From NCBI GenBank assembly GCA_003153415.1, contig PLYQ01000117.1:1-35301 (forward strand): 35,301 bases of DNA. Reading direction: 5' to 3'. This stretch comes from Rhodospirillales bacterium (GTDB lineage Bacteria; Pseudomonadota; Alphaproteobacteria; Reyranellales; Reyranellaceae). Positions within the stretch are counted from its first letter, which is position 1. Each line of letters begins with the position of its first letter. The translations under genes and the position numbers were made by a program. Under the pieces are notes generated by a model that did not search any database, had not been told where the DNA came from, and saw nothing but the letters and a program-made list of their open reading frames with translations. Below, piece by piece: positions 1 through 9,270 of the stretch.

Positions 1-532
1 CGAGCTGGAAGCATTGCGCCTCGGCCAGCGCGTCGAGCGATTCGATCTGGCGGCGATTGGCACCCCACAGATCGAGATTGTAGACGAGCGTGAGGCCAAG
101 AGAGAACAGGCCGAAGGTGTAACTGTTGCTGGCGGTCTGCGATGACAGGCTGCTCGGCGTTTGATTTTGCGATGCCCCGAAGCCGGCCTGCACGGTCGGG
201 AACAGGGTGGCGCGCTGGGCGCGGGCATTTTCCTGCGCGACCCTCAACGAAGCCGACGCGGCGCGGATGTCGGGATTGGCGCGCAAGGCACCCTCGATCA
301 GGCCGTTGAGCGGAGCCGACTGGAAGACGCCCCACCACTGGCCGGGAATATCGAGGCTCTGCACCACCGCCTGGGCCTCGCCACCGGGGATGCCGGCGGC
401 GATGAAGTCGGTCTTGGTGTCGGGGAGATAGGCCTCGGTCTTGGGCGCATCCGGGCGCAGGAAATCTGGGCCGAGCGTACAGCCGGCCGCACTAAGCATC
501 GCCGAGACAGCCAGTAGGCGGAGCTTGACCAT
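1..532 (-). CDS. RND efflux outer-membrane lipoprotein, NodT/TolC family (3' end beyond window)
   Basis: This is the outer-membrane channel of a tripartite RND pump. The reading frame opens with ATG at 532-530 and stays open to the window edge (about 177 residues), so the C-terminal part is missing. The N-terminus has a short hydrophobic signal ending in LSAAGC, a plausible lipobox with Cys18 as the lipidated residue. It continues with the family-typical sequences QWWGVFQSAPLNGLIEGAL, NPDIRAASASLRVAQENARA (coiled-coil tunnel helix) and LVYNLDLWG. The ATG shares one base with the TAA stop of the upstream pump gene (TAATG), so translation is probably coupled. Together with the two upstream genes it forms a complete adaptor-pump-channel set. 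Family assignment is firm; the substrate is unknown. Confidence 0.9.
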   Translation of the reverse strand, partial: MVKLRLLAVSAMLSAAGCTLGPDFLRPDAPKTEAYLPDTKTDFIAAGIPGGEAQAVVQSLDIPGQWWGVFQSAPLNGLIEGALRANPDIRAASASLRVAQENARAQRATLFPTVQAGFGASQNQTPSSLSSQTASNSYTFGLFSLGLTLVYNLDLWGANRRQIESLDALAEAQCFQL

Positions 533-3500
533 TACGGCGCCTTCGCAGTGGCGACTCGCGGCGCCGGTATCCTGGGCCGGCGGCGCGAAAACAGGCCGAT
601 CGCCGCCGGCAGCACTGTGAGGAAAAGAAAAGGCGCCAACAAGGTGCCTCCGACCACGACGATGGCGAGCGGGCGCTGGACCTGGCTGCCGATCGCGCTC
701 GAAAAGGCGGCGGGCAGCAGGCCGACGCAGGCCGCCACGCAGGTCATCAGCACCGGCCGCATCTGCAGCCCGCAGGTCTCGCGCAGCGCCGCCTCGCGCT
801 CGAGGCCAGAATCGATCAGCCGGTTGTAGCAGCTCAGCACCATGATGCCGTTCATGGCGGCGATGCCGAACAGGGCGACGAAACCGATGGCGGCGGAAAT
901 GCTGAAGGGCATGCCGGCAATGAAAAGGCCGAACAGGCCGCCGGTCAATGCCATGGGAATGGCGCTGCCCGCCAGCAGGGTATCGCGCAACGAGCCGAAG
1001 CTGACATAGAGCAGCAGCAGGATCAGCGCGATCGCCACCGGCACGGCGACCGCCAGCCGCTGCAGGGCGCTCTTGAGATTGCCAAATTCGCCGACCCATT
1101 CGACGCTATAGCCGCCCGGAATCTTGACCTTGTCGGCCACGCGCTGCTGGGCTTCGAGCACCGCGCTGCCGAGATCGCGGCCGCGCACGCTGAACTTTAC
1201 CGGCACGTAGCGCTGCTGCTGCTCGCGATAGATATAGAAGGCGCCCGATACCAGGCCGATCGTGGCGACTTCGGCGAGCGGCACCTGGGTCACGCTGTTG
1301 CTGCCCTGGACGCCGATCGGAATGCGCTTGATGGCTTCGAGGTTCTCGCGGTAACGCGGCGCCAGACGGACCACCATCGGAAAATGGCGGTCGCTGCCGT
1401 TCTCGTAAAGATCGCCCGCCGCCTGACCGCCGATCGCCGCCTGCACCGTGGCGTTGATATCGCCCGGCGCCAGGCCGTAACGGGCGGCCTTGTTGCGGTC
1501 GATGTCGATGCGAATGGTCGGCTGGCCGAGCGAGGCTGAAACGGCGAGATCCTCGATGCCGGGGACAGTCGCGATGGCGTTCTTGATGTCGTCCGCCACC
1601 TTGGCCAGGACCTCGAGGTCGTTGCCCGAGACTTTGACCGAATTTTCGCCCTTCACGCCTGAAGCCGCCTCCTGGACGTTGTCCTGGATGTACTGCGAGA
1701 AGGTGAACTCGACGCCGGGAAAGGCCTTCTGCAGCGCGTCGTTGATCTCGGCGATCAGGGAGTCCTTGTCGACGCCCTTGCGCCATTTGTCGAACGGCTT
1801 CAGCGGCACGAAGAACTCGGCGTTGAAGAAGCCGGTCGAGTCGGTGCCGTCGTCCGGCCGGCCGAGCTGCGAGATCACCGTCTCGGCCTCGGGAAAGCCC
1901 TTGATCAGCTTGCGCATGCGGTTAGCGTAGTCGTAGCCGGTCTCCAGCGAGATCGAGGCTGGCATGACCGCGCGGATCCACATGTTGCCTTCCTCGAGCT
2001 TGGGCAGGAATTCGAGCCCGATCGAGCTGCCTGCGAGAACGGCGAGGCCGGCCAGGCCGATACCGGCGGCGAGGGTGGTGCTGCGGCGCGCCAGGACGAA
2101 GTCGCGTACGCGCGCATAGAAGCGGCTGAGTGTCCGTACTGCGCGGGTTTCAGCGTGCGCCAATTGCTCGGGCAAGAGCAGGGCCGACAGCGCCGGCGAG
2201 ATCGTGAAAGTGGCGAGCAGGCCGCCCGACAGCGCATAGGCGTAGGTCTTGGCCATCGGTCCGAAGATGTGGCCCTCGACGCCCGACAGGGTAAAGAGCG
2301 GCAGGAAGCCCGCGATGATAATGGTGGCCGAAAAGAAGATCGCCTGCGTGACCTCCGTGGCGGCGTGGTAGATCAGCGCCACCTTGCCGGTAAGCCCCTC
2401 GGGCGTCGGCCGGCCGGTGCGCACCGCCACACCGCGGCTTGCCTCGGCGAGGTGGCGGAAGATGTTCTCCACGATGATCACGGTGGCGTCGACGATGATG
2501 CCGAAGTCGATGGCGCCCATCGACAGCAGGTTGGCCGACTCGCCGTTCAGCACCAGGACAATAACGGCGAACAGGAGCGCGAAGGGAATGGTCGCCGACA
2601 CGATCAGTGCGCTGCGCAGATCGCCGAGGAACAACCACTGGATCAGGAAGATGAGCGTCACGCCCATCAGCATGTTGTGCAGCACGGTGTGGGTGGTGAT
2701 GTCGACCAGCGCGCTGCGGTCGTAGATGCGTTCGATGTGCACGCCGGGTGGCAGGACATTGCCCGAATTGATCTTCTCCACCTCGTCCAGCACGCCGGTC
2801 AGGGTCGGCAGCGTCTCCGCGCCGCGCCGCATCAGCACGATGCCCTGGACGATGTCGTCGTCGTCATTTTGTCCGGCGATGCCGAGCCTCGGCTGATTGC
2901 CGACGGTTACGGTGGCGACGTCGGACACCAGCACCGGCGCGCCCTCGCGGGCTGACAGCATGGTGCCGCGGATCTCGTCCATCGAGCGGATCTGGCCGAC
3001 CGAGCGCACGATCGCCGATTGCGGCCCGATATTGACCGTATTGGCGCCGACATTGATGTTGGCATTGTTGAGGCCGTCCAGCACCTGCTTCAGCGTCAGG
3101 CCGTACGCCAGCAGCCGGTCGAGGTCGATGGTGATGTCGTAGGTCTTGGTCTTGCCGCCCCATCCGGTGACATCGATAACGCCCGGCACGGCCTTAAAGC
3201 GCCGCTGCAGGACCCAGTCCTGGAGGGTCTTCAGATCGAGCACTGTGTAGCCGGGCGGACCGACCACGCGATAGCGGTAGATCTCGCCGATCGGGCTAGT
3301 CGGCGACAGCGTCGGCTGCACGCCATTGGGCAGCGGCGGCAATTGCGACAGGCGGTTGATCACGTACTGCGAGGCCTGTTGGTAGGTCACGTCGTAGGTG
3401 AACTGGACCTTTACGTCGCTCAGGCCGAACAGCGAGATGGTACGGATCGCCTGCACATGCGGAATGCCCGCCATTTGCACTTCAATTGGCACGGTGATGT

Positions 3501-3687
3501 AGCGTTCGATCTCCTCGGAAGACTGCCCGGGATTCTGGGTGATGATGTCGACCAGCGGCGGCACCGGGTCGGGATAGGCCTCGATGTTCAGCGTCTTGTA
3601 GGCGAACAGGCCGGCGACGATCATCACGCCGCTCAGGATAATGACCAGGATGCGCTGCTTGAGGGCGGCGGCGACGATAGCATGCAT
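532..3687 (-). CDS. RND efflux pump inner-membrane permease, heavy-metal-efflux (CzcA/CusA) type
   Basis: A proton-driven inner-membrane pump of 1051 residues, the normal length for RND transporters (12 membrane helices and two large periplasmic loops). The first helix lies near residues 12-30. The helix-4 segment GAIDFGIIVDATVIIVEN carries three acidic residues, Asp394, Asp400 and Glu407, with the spacing of the proton-relay residues of CzcA-type pumps; multidrug (HAE) pumps have a different arrangement. The usual DG pair is DA here. Further family features are the N-terminal IEAYPDPVPP, the SQYIQDNVQEAASGVKGEN region of the second periplasmic loop, and a C-terminal FGIAAMNGIMVLS helix. It sits between the adaptor gene (38 nt gap) and the outer-membrane gene (1 nt overlap). 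Metal export is inferred from the subfamily; an organic substrate cannot be excluded. Confidence 0.93.
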   Translation of the reverse strand: MHAIVAAALKQRILVIILSGVMIVAGLFAYKTLNIEAYPDPVPPLVDIITQNPGQSSEEIERYITVPIEVQMAGIPHVQAIRTISLFGLSDVKVQFTYDVTYQQASQYVINRLSQLPPLPNGVQPTLSPTSPIGEIYRYRVVGPPGYTVLDLKTLQDWVLQRRFKAVPGVIDVTGWGGKTKTYDITIDLDRLLAYGLTLKQVLDGLNNANINVGANTVNIGPQSAIVRSVGQIRSMDEIRGTMLSAREGAPVLVSDVATVTVGNQPRLGIAGQNDDDDIVQGIVLMRRGAETLPTLTGVLDEVEKINSGNVLPPGVHIERIYDRSALVDITTHTVLHNMLMGVTLIFLIQWLFLGDLRSALIVSATIPFALLFAVIVLVLNGESANLLSMGAIDFGIIVDATVIIVENIFRHLAEASRGVAVRTGRPTPEGLTGKVALIYHAATEVTQAIFFSATIIIAGFLPLFTLSGVEGHIFGPMAKTYAYALSGGLLATFTISPALSALLLPEQLAHAETRAVRTLSRFYARVRDFVLARRSTTLAAGIGLAGLAVLAGSSIGLEFLPKLEEGNMWIRAVMPASISLETGYDYANRMRKLIKGFPEAETVISQLGRPDDGTDSTGFFNAEFFVPLKPFDKWRKGVDKDSLIAEINDALQKAFPGVEFTFSQYIQDNVQEAASGVKGENSVKVSGNDLEVLAKVADDIKNAIATVPGIEDLAVSASLGQPTIRIDIDRNKAARYGLAPGDINATVQAAIGGQAAGDLYENGSDRHFPMVVRLAPRYRENLEAIKRIPIGVQGSNSVTQVPLAEVATIGLVSGAFYIYREQQQRYVPVKFSVRGRDLGSAVLEAQQRVADKVKIPGGYSVEWVGEFGNLKSALQRLAVAVPVAIALILLLLYVSFGSLRDTLLAGSAIPMALTGGLFGLFIAGMPFSISAAIGFVALFGIAAMNGIMVLSCYNRLIDSGLEREAALRETCGLQMRPVLMTCVAACVGLLPAAFSSAIGSQVQRPLAIVVVGGTLLAPFLFLTVLPAAIGLFSRRRPRIPAPRVATAKAP

Positions 3688-3724
3688 GGTCTAAACGCTG
3701 AGCTGGGGAAGCGGTCGCCGGGGA

Positions 3725-4981
3725 TCAGTCGCGCGTCGCGGCTGCACGGTCGATGAACAAGGTGCCGCTGGCCACGACGGTTTCGCCGACCGACAGTCCC
3801 TTGCGCACCTCGACGAGGCCGTTGGTCGTGGCGCCGACGTCGATCGTCCGCGTGACGACGGATTTCGTTTCCGGCCGCGCCACCCAGACGCGGGCCTGCG
3901 CGCCCTCGTAGACCACGGCCTCCTGCGGCACCGCCGGCATCAGCCGGGTCTCGCCGGTAATGATGCGGAAGCTCGCGAACATCTCGGGCAGGAGCTCGCG
4001 GTCGGGGTTGTCGATCTGGGCGCGCGCCGGCAGGCGGCGCGTGTTGGGATCGAGCGCGGGCGCTACGTAGTCAAGGCGGGCGTTGAAGACGCGGCCCGGG
4101 TAGGCCAGCACCGAAACCTCAACGGGCGCTCCCACTTTCATCTTGGGGGCGTCGGACTCGCGCACGTTGGCGATCAGCCACACAGTGGTAAGACTGCCGA
4201 CCGTGAACACCGGGTCGGTGGCGCCTGTATTGATGTATTGCCCCAGGCCGACCTTGCGCTGGACCACCGTGCCGCCGATCGGCGAGTTGACGACGACCTC
4301 GGCACCGATGCGGTCGACCTTCTCGAGCTTGTCGATCTCCTCGTCGGTGCGGCCGAGAATGCGTAGCCGGTTGCGCGATGCCGCGAGCGCGATTTCCGCC
4401 GAGCGCAGGTCGCCCTGTGCGCCCACGAGATCGGACTGGGCTTGCTGGAGATCCTTCAGCGTGCCACCGCGGATCGCCAGCAGCTCGCGCTGGCGCGTTT
4501 CGCTGGTCTGCGCGAGGGCCAGCCGCGAGCGCGCCTTCTCGACGCCGGCGACGGCGGTGACGAGGTCGTTCTGGCCCTGCACGAACTCGCTCGCCTCGAT
4601 GGCAAACAGCGGTGCGCCGCGCTCGACGACGTCGCCGGGCTTGGCAATCAGTCGCGTGACCCGACCGGAGTAGGGCGAGAATACCGGCGTCGTGGTGTCT
4701 TCGTTGATGGCGATCTTGCCGTCGGTCGCACGCTCGTCGCGGAAGGCGACCTGGCGCACGGCGGCAAGCCTCATGCTCGCCCACTGGGTCTCGCTCGGCC
4801 GAAACGCGCCGTCGGCGTCGCCTTTGACCTTCTCGGGCCGTGCCACCGCGTTGCCGGGACCGCTGTCGAGCGCCCAAAAGCCGATCACAGCCACCGCGAT
4901 GGCCATGAGTCCACCGCCCGCCAGCCACAGGCGATTTCGCCGGAGACGGATGATCAGTGAAGGATTGGGATCGACAGGCAT
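3725..4981 (-). CDS. RND efflux periplasmic adaptor (membrane fusion protein, CzcB/HlyD type)
   Basis: The periplasmic adaptor linking pump and outer-membrane channel, 418 residues. One N-terminal membrane anchor (about residues 18-37) follows a basic stretch, RLRRNR. A split lipoyl domain occupies about 97-130 (VFSPYSGRVTRLIAKPGDVV) and 228-265 (VVNSPIGGTVVQRKVGLGQ), separated by an alpha-helical hairpin (about 132-222, rich in Gln, Ala, Leu and Arg). Beta-barrel and membrane-proximal domains follow. No histidine-rich metal-binding N-terminal extension of the kind seen in some CzcB proteins is present. It is first in the efflux operon and diverges from the two-component regulator gene across a 145-bp region. 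Family assignment is firm; the cargo is unknown. Confidence 0.92.
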   Translation of the reverse strand: MPVDPNPSLIIRLRRNRLWLAGGGLMAIAVAVIGFWALDSGPGNAVARPEKVKGDADGAFRPSETQWASMRLAAVRQVAFRDERATDGKIAINEDTTTPVFSPYSGRVTRLIAKPGDVVERGAPLFAIEASEFVQGQNDLVTAVAGVEKARSRLALAQTSETRQRELLAIRGGTLKDLQQAQSDLVGAQGDLRSAEIALAASRNRLRILGRTDEEIDKLEKVDRIGAEVVVNSPIGGTVVQRKVGLGQYINTGATDPVFTVGSLTTVWLIANVRESDAPKMKVGAPVEVSVLAYPGRVFNARLDYVAPALDPNTRRLPARAQIDNPDRELLPEMFASFRIITGETRLMPAVPQEAVVYEGAQARVWVARPETKSVVTRTIDVGATTNGLVEVRKGLSVGETVVASGTLFIDRAAATRD

Positions 4982-5126
4982 ATGAACGACGTTCCGGTGG
5001 CCGATGTGCTAGTGTTGAAGAGCAGGCAGACTAGTCTTTTCCTATTACGATAACCTGACGCGCCGGGTTTCACTCACCGTGCTAGAGTGGATGTAAGACT
5101 GCTGAAAGGGACGGAGGCGCATACCA
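4982..5126. promoter_or_regulatory. Divergent intergenic region between efflux operon and two-component system
   Basis: This 145-bp gap must hold the promoters for both the leftward efflux operon and the rightward regulator-kinase pair. A perfect 10-bp palindrome, AGACTAGTCT, lies at 5028-5037, and the surrounding DNA (about 5028-5055) is more AT-rich than the flanks. GGACGGAGG before the ATG at 5127 can serve as ribosome binding site. I could not place convincing -35/-10 pairs. The palindrome is a candidate operator, though no tandem half-sites of the usual OmpR-family type are obvious. Confidence 0.45.
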
Positions 5127-5810
5127 ATGCGGGTGCTTCTCGTCGAAGACAACCCAGAACTTGTGGCGCTCCTGATCAGGGGGCTTGCCCAAAGCAGCTT
5201 GGCGGCTGATTCGGTGGGTACAGTCGGCGACGCCCTTCACGTTCTCGCGACGATGAAGTATGCCGCCATCGTGCTCGATCTCGGCCTGCCCGATGAGGAT
5301 GGCCTCACGTTGCTGCGCGACATGCGCCGCCGCGGCGATGCGACGCCGGTTCTGGTGCTGACGGCGCGTGACGGCGTCATGGACCGCGTCACCGGCCTGC
5401 GCGAAGGCGCCGACGATTATCTCGCCAAGCCCTTCGCGATGGAGGAGTTGGTGGCTCGGCTGCAGGCTCTACTGCGTCGACCTGGCAACCTGCTCGGCCG
5501 TCTTCTCACCTTCGGCAACGTCTCGCTCGACACCGAAGGGCGCCAGGTGTTCGTCGCCGGCGCCCCACGGGCGTTCCCGGCGCGCGAGACCGCCGTGCTG
5601 GAAATCCTTTTGCGTCGCAGCGGCAACGTCGCGCCCAAGCGTCTCTTCGAAGATCACTTGTTCGGACTGTCGGGCGACGTCGGCTCGAATGCGGTCGAAG
5701 TCTATGTCCATCGCCTGCGCAAGATGCTGACCGACGCCGGCGCGACTGTGAAGATCCACACGGTGCGCGGCGTCGGCTATCTGATGGCCGAGGAAAAGGC
5801 CGCCGAGTGA
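5127..5810 (+). CDS. OmpR-family response regulator
   Basis: A cytoplasmic DNA-binding response regulator of 227 residues. The receiver domain (1-115) has the acidic pair Glu7/Asp8, the phosphoacceptor Asp51 in VLDLGLPDEDG, the switch Thr79 in VLTA and the conserved Lys101 in AKPF. The C-terminal winged helix (about 130-222) has the OmpR/PhoB signature, with NAVEVYVHRLRKML and IHTVRGVGYLM at the recognition helix and wing. It resembles the QseB/PmrA/TctD subgroup. The stop overlaps the kinase start (GTGA), so the two proteins are co-translated. Divergence from the efflux operon suggests that it controls that operon and itself; this is inference. Confidence 0.95.
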   Translation: MRVLLVEDNPELVALLIRGLAQSSLAADSVGTVGDALHVLATMKYAAIVLDLGLPDEDGLTLLRDMRRRGDATPVLVLTARDGVMDRVTGLREGADDYLAKPFAMEELVARLQALLRRPGNLLGRLLTFGNVSLDTEGRQVFVAGAPRAFPARETAVLEILLRRSGNVAPKRLFEDHLFGLSGDVGSNAVEVYVHRLRKMLTDAGATVKIHTVRGVGYLMAEEKAAE

Positions 5811-7189
5811 TTCGTGCGATCCGCTTCCGCTCGATCATCACGCGCATCGTGGTCCTGCACGTGGTGGCGATCGGCGTCACCTCCATCCTGATGCCGTTGG
5901 CCCTTTACTGGTTGCTCGACCAGGCAGCCAGCAGAGTTCACCGCGACGCACTGCGCAGCCAGGCCATTACCATAAGCAGCTTCCTGCGGCCGCGGCCCGA
6001 AGGCGGTCTCACGATGGATATTCCCTACGAAGTGCGGCCACTCTATTCGGCCGACTACGGCCTCTATGCCTATGCCGTGCTCGACACCGGTGGCCGCGTG
6101 CTGTTTACCTCGCGCCCCGACGGGACCGCCCTATTCACCCCCGACGAACAGTCGGTGAACGACTGGTTCGTACGCCGCCGCAGCACCGGCGGGGAGCTGT
6201 TCGGCGTCAACGTGGCGCGCCCGATCGGCGACCGTATGTACTGGATCCAGGTCGGCCAAGATCTCTCGCATCGCGACGTGATCATCGACGACGTGGTGGC
6301 GTCGTTCTTCCCGCGCGTCGCCTGGATCACCTTTCCGATCCTGATGTTTCTGCTGCTAATCGACATCCTGATCGTCCGGCGCGCCCTCGATCCAGTGCGC
6401 GAGGCCTCGACCACCGCAGCGGCGATTGGTCCGACGCGTACCGAGGTGCGACTGCCCGAGCAGTCGATGCCGAGCGAAATCGTGCCGCTGGTCCATGCCG
6501 TCAACCGGGCGCTCGACCGCCTCGAGGCGGGCTTTCGCGCCCAGCGCGACTTCACCGCCGACATGGCGCACGAGCTACGCACGCCGCTTGCCGTCGTGCG
6601 TGCCCGGGTCGATTCGCTCGATGCCAGCCCCGTCCGCGACGCGCTGCGGGCCGATCTCGTCGGCATGACGCGGACGGTCAACCAGGTGCTCGACATCGCC
6701 GAACTGGAAAGCTTCATCGTTAGTACCGATGCCAGGGCCGACCTCCACGAAGTCTGCGCCGACGCCGTAGGCTTCATGGCGCCGCTTGCCGTCGAGCTTG
6801 GCAAGACCATCGCGCTGACCGGTGCTGCCGGCCCGGTCTGGGTGTACGGCCATGCCGAGGCGCTGTTCCGCGCCGTACGCAACCTCATCGAAAACGCCAT
6901 TCGCCATACCCCGCCCGGCGTATCGATCGAGGTCGAAGTGTCGGCGGGCGGCACGGTGCGCGTGCTCGACGACGGTCCCGGCGTGCCCGAGGCCGACCGT
7001 GACTCGATCTTCCGCCGCTTTTGGCGTCGCGACCGTGCCAAAGGCGACAGCAGGGGCCTCGGCCTTGCCATCGTGGCCCGCGTTGCCGAGGCCCACGACG
7101 GTAGTGTCACCGTGGAGAACCGGCCAGGTGGAGGCGCTATCTTCACGCTACGCTTGCGACCAGTGGCTGGCTTGACCGCTCCGAACTAG
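5807..7189 (+). CDS. Sensor histidine kinase, two membrane helices
   Basis: Membrane-bound sensor kinase of 460 residues, partner of the regulator just upstream. The GTG start at 5807 overlaps the preceding TGA by four bases. Membrane helices lie at about 15-35 and 165-185 and enclose a periplasmic sensor region of about 130 residues resembling the two-component sensor N-terminal domain found in TctE/QseC-type kinases. A HAMP-like linker follows, then the dimerisation and phosphoacceptor box MAHELRTPL with His255. The ATPase domain has an N-box NLIENAIRH (Asn359-Asn363), a G1 box DDGPG (388-392) and a G2 box GLGLAIV near 415. All catalytic motifs are intact. The signal sensed is unknown; the neighbouring pump suggests a metal or toxic compound. 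Confidence 0.94.
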   Translation: MIRAIRFRSIITRIVVLHVVAIGVTSILMPLALYWLLDQAASRVHRDALRSQAITISSFLRPRPEGGLTMDIPYEVRPLYSADYGLYAYAVLDTGGRVLFTSRPDGTALFTPDEQSVNDWFVRRRSTGGELFGVNVARPIGDRMYWIQVGQDLSHRDVIIDDVVASFFPRVAWITFPILMFLLLIDILIVRRALDPVREASTTAAAIGPTRTEVRLPEQSMPSEIVPLVHAVNRALDRLEAGFRAQRDFTADMAHELRTPLAVVRARVDSLDASPVRDALRADLVGMTRTVNQVLDIAELESFIVSTDARADLHEVCADAVGFMAPLAVELGKTIALTGAAGPVWVYGHAEALFRAVRNLIENAIRHTPPGVSIEVEVSAGGTVRVLDDGPGVPEADRDSIFRRFWRRDRAKGDSRGLGLAIVARVAEAHDGSVTVENRPGGGAIFTLRLRPVAGLTAPN

Positions 7190-7281
7190 CTGTGGCTAGG
7201 TGCCGCTCGGCACCGCCTTACGAAACAAAGACGGGTAAACGACGGACCGGCATACCGGCCGCGAGGGAGTATGAGGCAGGG

Positions 7282-9264
7282 ATGACGACAGGGACGCCGG
7301 GCGGGGCAACACCAGCCAGCGGTACGCAGACGCGGGATACCTTTCCCAAGCTTCTAGCAGAGCTTGCCCGGACGCGTGCTGCCGCGCCTGCCTATCGGGA
7401 AAAGGAATACGGCATCTGGCAGACCTACGACTGGCGCCATGTTGCCGAACAGGTCCGGTTGTTGGCGGCGGGCTTGGCCGATCTCGGTTTCCGCCGTGCC
7501 GACCGGCTGATCGTGATCGGCGACAACCGCCCGCGCCTTTATTGGTCGATGTGTGCGGCGCAGTCATTGGGCGGCGTGCCGGTGCCGGTCTACCAGGACT
7601 CGGTGACCGAGGAGCTGGCCTACGTCGTCGAACATGCCGGCGCGCGTTTTGCCATTGCCGAGAACCAGGAGCAGGTCGACAAGCTGCTCGAGATCCAGAA
7701 GACGGTGCGCGCGCTGGAAGTCGTGATCTACGACGATCCGCGCGGCCTGCGGCATTACGAGAATTTGCTGTCCTACAGCGAGGTGCAGGAACGCGGCGCT
7801 GGGCGGCTGGCCGCCGCGCCGCAGATGGTGGCGGACGAAGTCGCCAAGGGTCGCGGCAGCGACGAAGCGATCATGCTCTACACTTCGGGCACCACGGGAC
7901 GTCCCAAGGGCGCGGTGCTGAGCTACGACAACCTCGTATGGGCGGCCACCGCTGGCGCCGAGTACGACGGGCTCAAGGCCGGCGACGAGCTGCTGTCCTA
8001 TCTGCCGATGGCCTGGGTGGGCGACCACATCTTCTCCTACGCCCAGGGCTACGTCGTCGGGCTGGTGGTCAATTGCCCCGAATCGGCGGCCACCGTGATG
8101 ACCGATCTGCGCGAGATCGGTCCGACTTATTACTTTGCGCCGCCGCGCGTGCTCGAGAACCTGATCACCCAGGTGACGATCCGCATGGAGGATGCCGGCC
8201 TCGTCAAGCGCAGGATCTTCCAGTATTTCATGACCCTGGCGCGCCGTGCCGGTCCGGCGCTGCTCGACGGCCGGCCGGTGTCGCTGCTCGACCGGCTGCT
8301 CTATCGGCTGGGCAACCTGCTGGTCTACGGACCGCTCAAGAACACATTGGGCATGAGCCGGGTGCGGGTGGCCTACACGGCCGGCGAGGCGGTAGGACCG
8401 GAGATCTTCAATTTCTACCGGGCACTTGGCGTCAACATGAAGCAGCTCTACGGCCAGACCGAGGCCTCGGTGTTCGTCACCATCCATCCCAACGGCGAGG
8501 TCTACCCCGACACGGTGGGCAAGCCCGTGTCGAAGGTGGAACTCAGGATCGACGAGTCGGGCGAGGTGCTCTACCGCAGCCCTGGCGTGTTCAAGGAGTA
8601 TTTCAAGAACCCGCAGGCGACCAACGACACCAAGACCGCCGACGGCTGGGTGCATACCGGAGACGCGGGCTACCTCGACGAGCGAGGCCACCTGCGCATC
8701 ATCGATCGCGCCAAGGACGTCGGCAAGCTGAACGACGGCACGCTGTTTGCGCCGAAATTCATCGAGAACAAGCTGAAGTTCTTTCCTCATATCAACGAGG
8801 CAGTGGCGTTCGGCCATGGTCGCGACTATGTCGCCGTGCTCGTCAACATCGACATGACCGCGGTCGGTGACTGGGCCGAGCGGCGCAACATCGCCTATGC
8901 GAGCTACCAGGAGCTGGCCGGCCGACCTGAGGTCTACGATCTGGTGCAAAGCGAAATCGAGCGGGTCAACCGCGACCTCGCCGGCGATCCGCGCATGGCG
9001 GGCGCCCAGATCCGCCGCTTCCTGATCCTGCACAAGGCGCTCGAGGCCGACGACGGCGAGCTCACGCGCACCAACAAGGTGCGCCGCAGCTTCATCGGCG
9101 AGCGCTACGGGCAACTTGTCGACGCGCTCTACGATGGCTCGAAGAGTATCTACATCAAGGTCGACATGACTTTCGAGGATGGCCGCAAGGGCACCATCGA
9201 GGGTACCGTGCAGATCCGCGATCTGGCGCCGCACCCGGCACCTGCTTTCCAGAAGGCGAGCTGA
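7282..9264 (+). CDS. AMP-dependent acyl-CoA synthetase, long-chain (FadD15-like) type
   Basis: Forms an acyl-CoA from a carboxylic acid, ATP and CoA in the cytoplasm; 660 residues from ATG 7282. The frame is open from a GTG at 7192, but the first 30 codons look like non-coding leader and GCAGG lies just before ATG 7282, so I take the later start. The adenylation motifs are complete: YTSGTTGRPKG from Tyr200 (P-loop), YGQTEAS at 390-396, HTGD ending at Asp461, and IDRAKDVGKL. The length and the DAGYLDERGHLRIIDR region fit the large long-chain subgroup rather than acetyl-CoA synthetase. It stands directly before livG with a 6-nt gap, an arrangement common in alphaproteobacterial branched-chain-type ABC clusters. 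The true substrate (fatty, aromatic or branched acid) is not decided by sequence. Confidence 0.92.
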   Translation: MTTGTPGGATPASGTQTRDTFPKLLAELARTRAAAPAYREKEYGIWQTYDWRHVAEQVRLLAAGLADLGFRRADRLIVIGDNRPRLYWSMCAAQSLGGVPVPVYQDSVTEELAYVVEHAGARFAIAENQEQVDKLLEIQKTVRALEVVIYDDPRGLRHYENLLSYSEVQERGAGRLAAAPQMVADEVAKGRGSDEAIMLYTSGTTGRPKGAVLSYDNLVWAATAGAEYDGLKAGDELLSYLPMAWVGDHIFSYAQGYVVGLVVNCPESAATVMTDLREIGPTYYFAPPRVLENLITQVTIRMEDAGLVKRRIFQYFMTLARRAGPALLDGRPVSLLDRLLYRLGNLLVYGPLKNTLGMSRVRVAYTAGEAVGPEIFNFYRALGVNMKQLYGQTEASVFVTIHPNGEVYPDTVGKPVSKVELRIDESGEVLYRSPGVFKEYFKNPQATNDTKTADGWVHTGDAGYLDERGHLRIIDRAKDVGKLNDGTLFAPKFIENKLKFFPHINEAVAFGHGRDYVAVLVNIDMTAVGDWAERRNIAYASYQELAGRPEVYDLVQSEIERVNRDLAGDPRMAGAQIRRFLILHKALEADDGELTRTNKVRRSFIGERYGQLVDALYDGSKSIYIKVDMTFEDGRKGTIEGTVQIRDLAPHPAPAFQKAS

Positions 9265-9270
9265 GACGCG

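Noticed and set aside
2155-2955. Plus-strand open frames opposite the RND pump gene (also 3019-3756)
   Set aside because: His/Gln/Arg-rich shadow translations with no family resemblance, opposite a certain gene.
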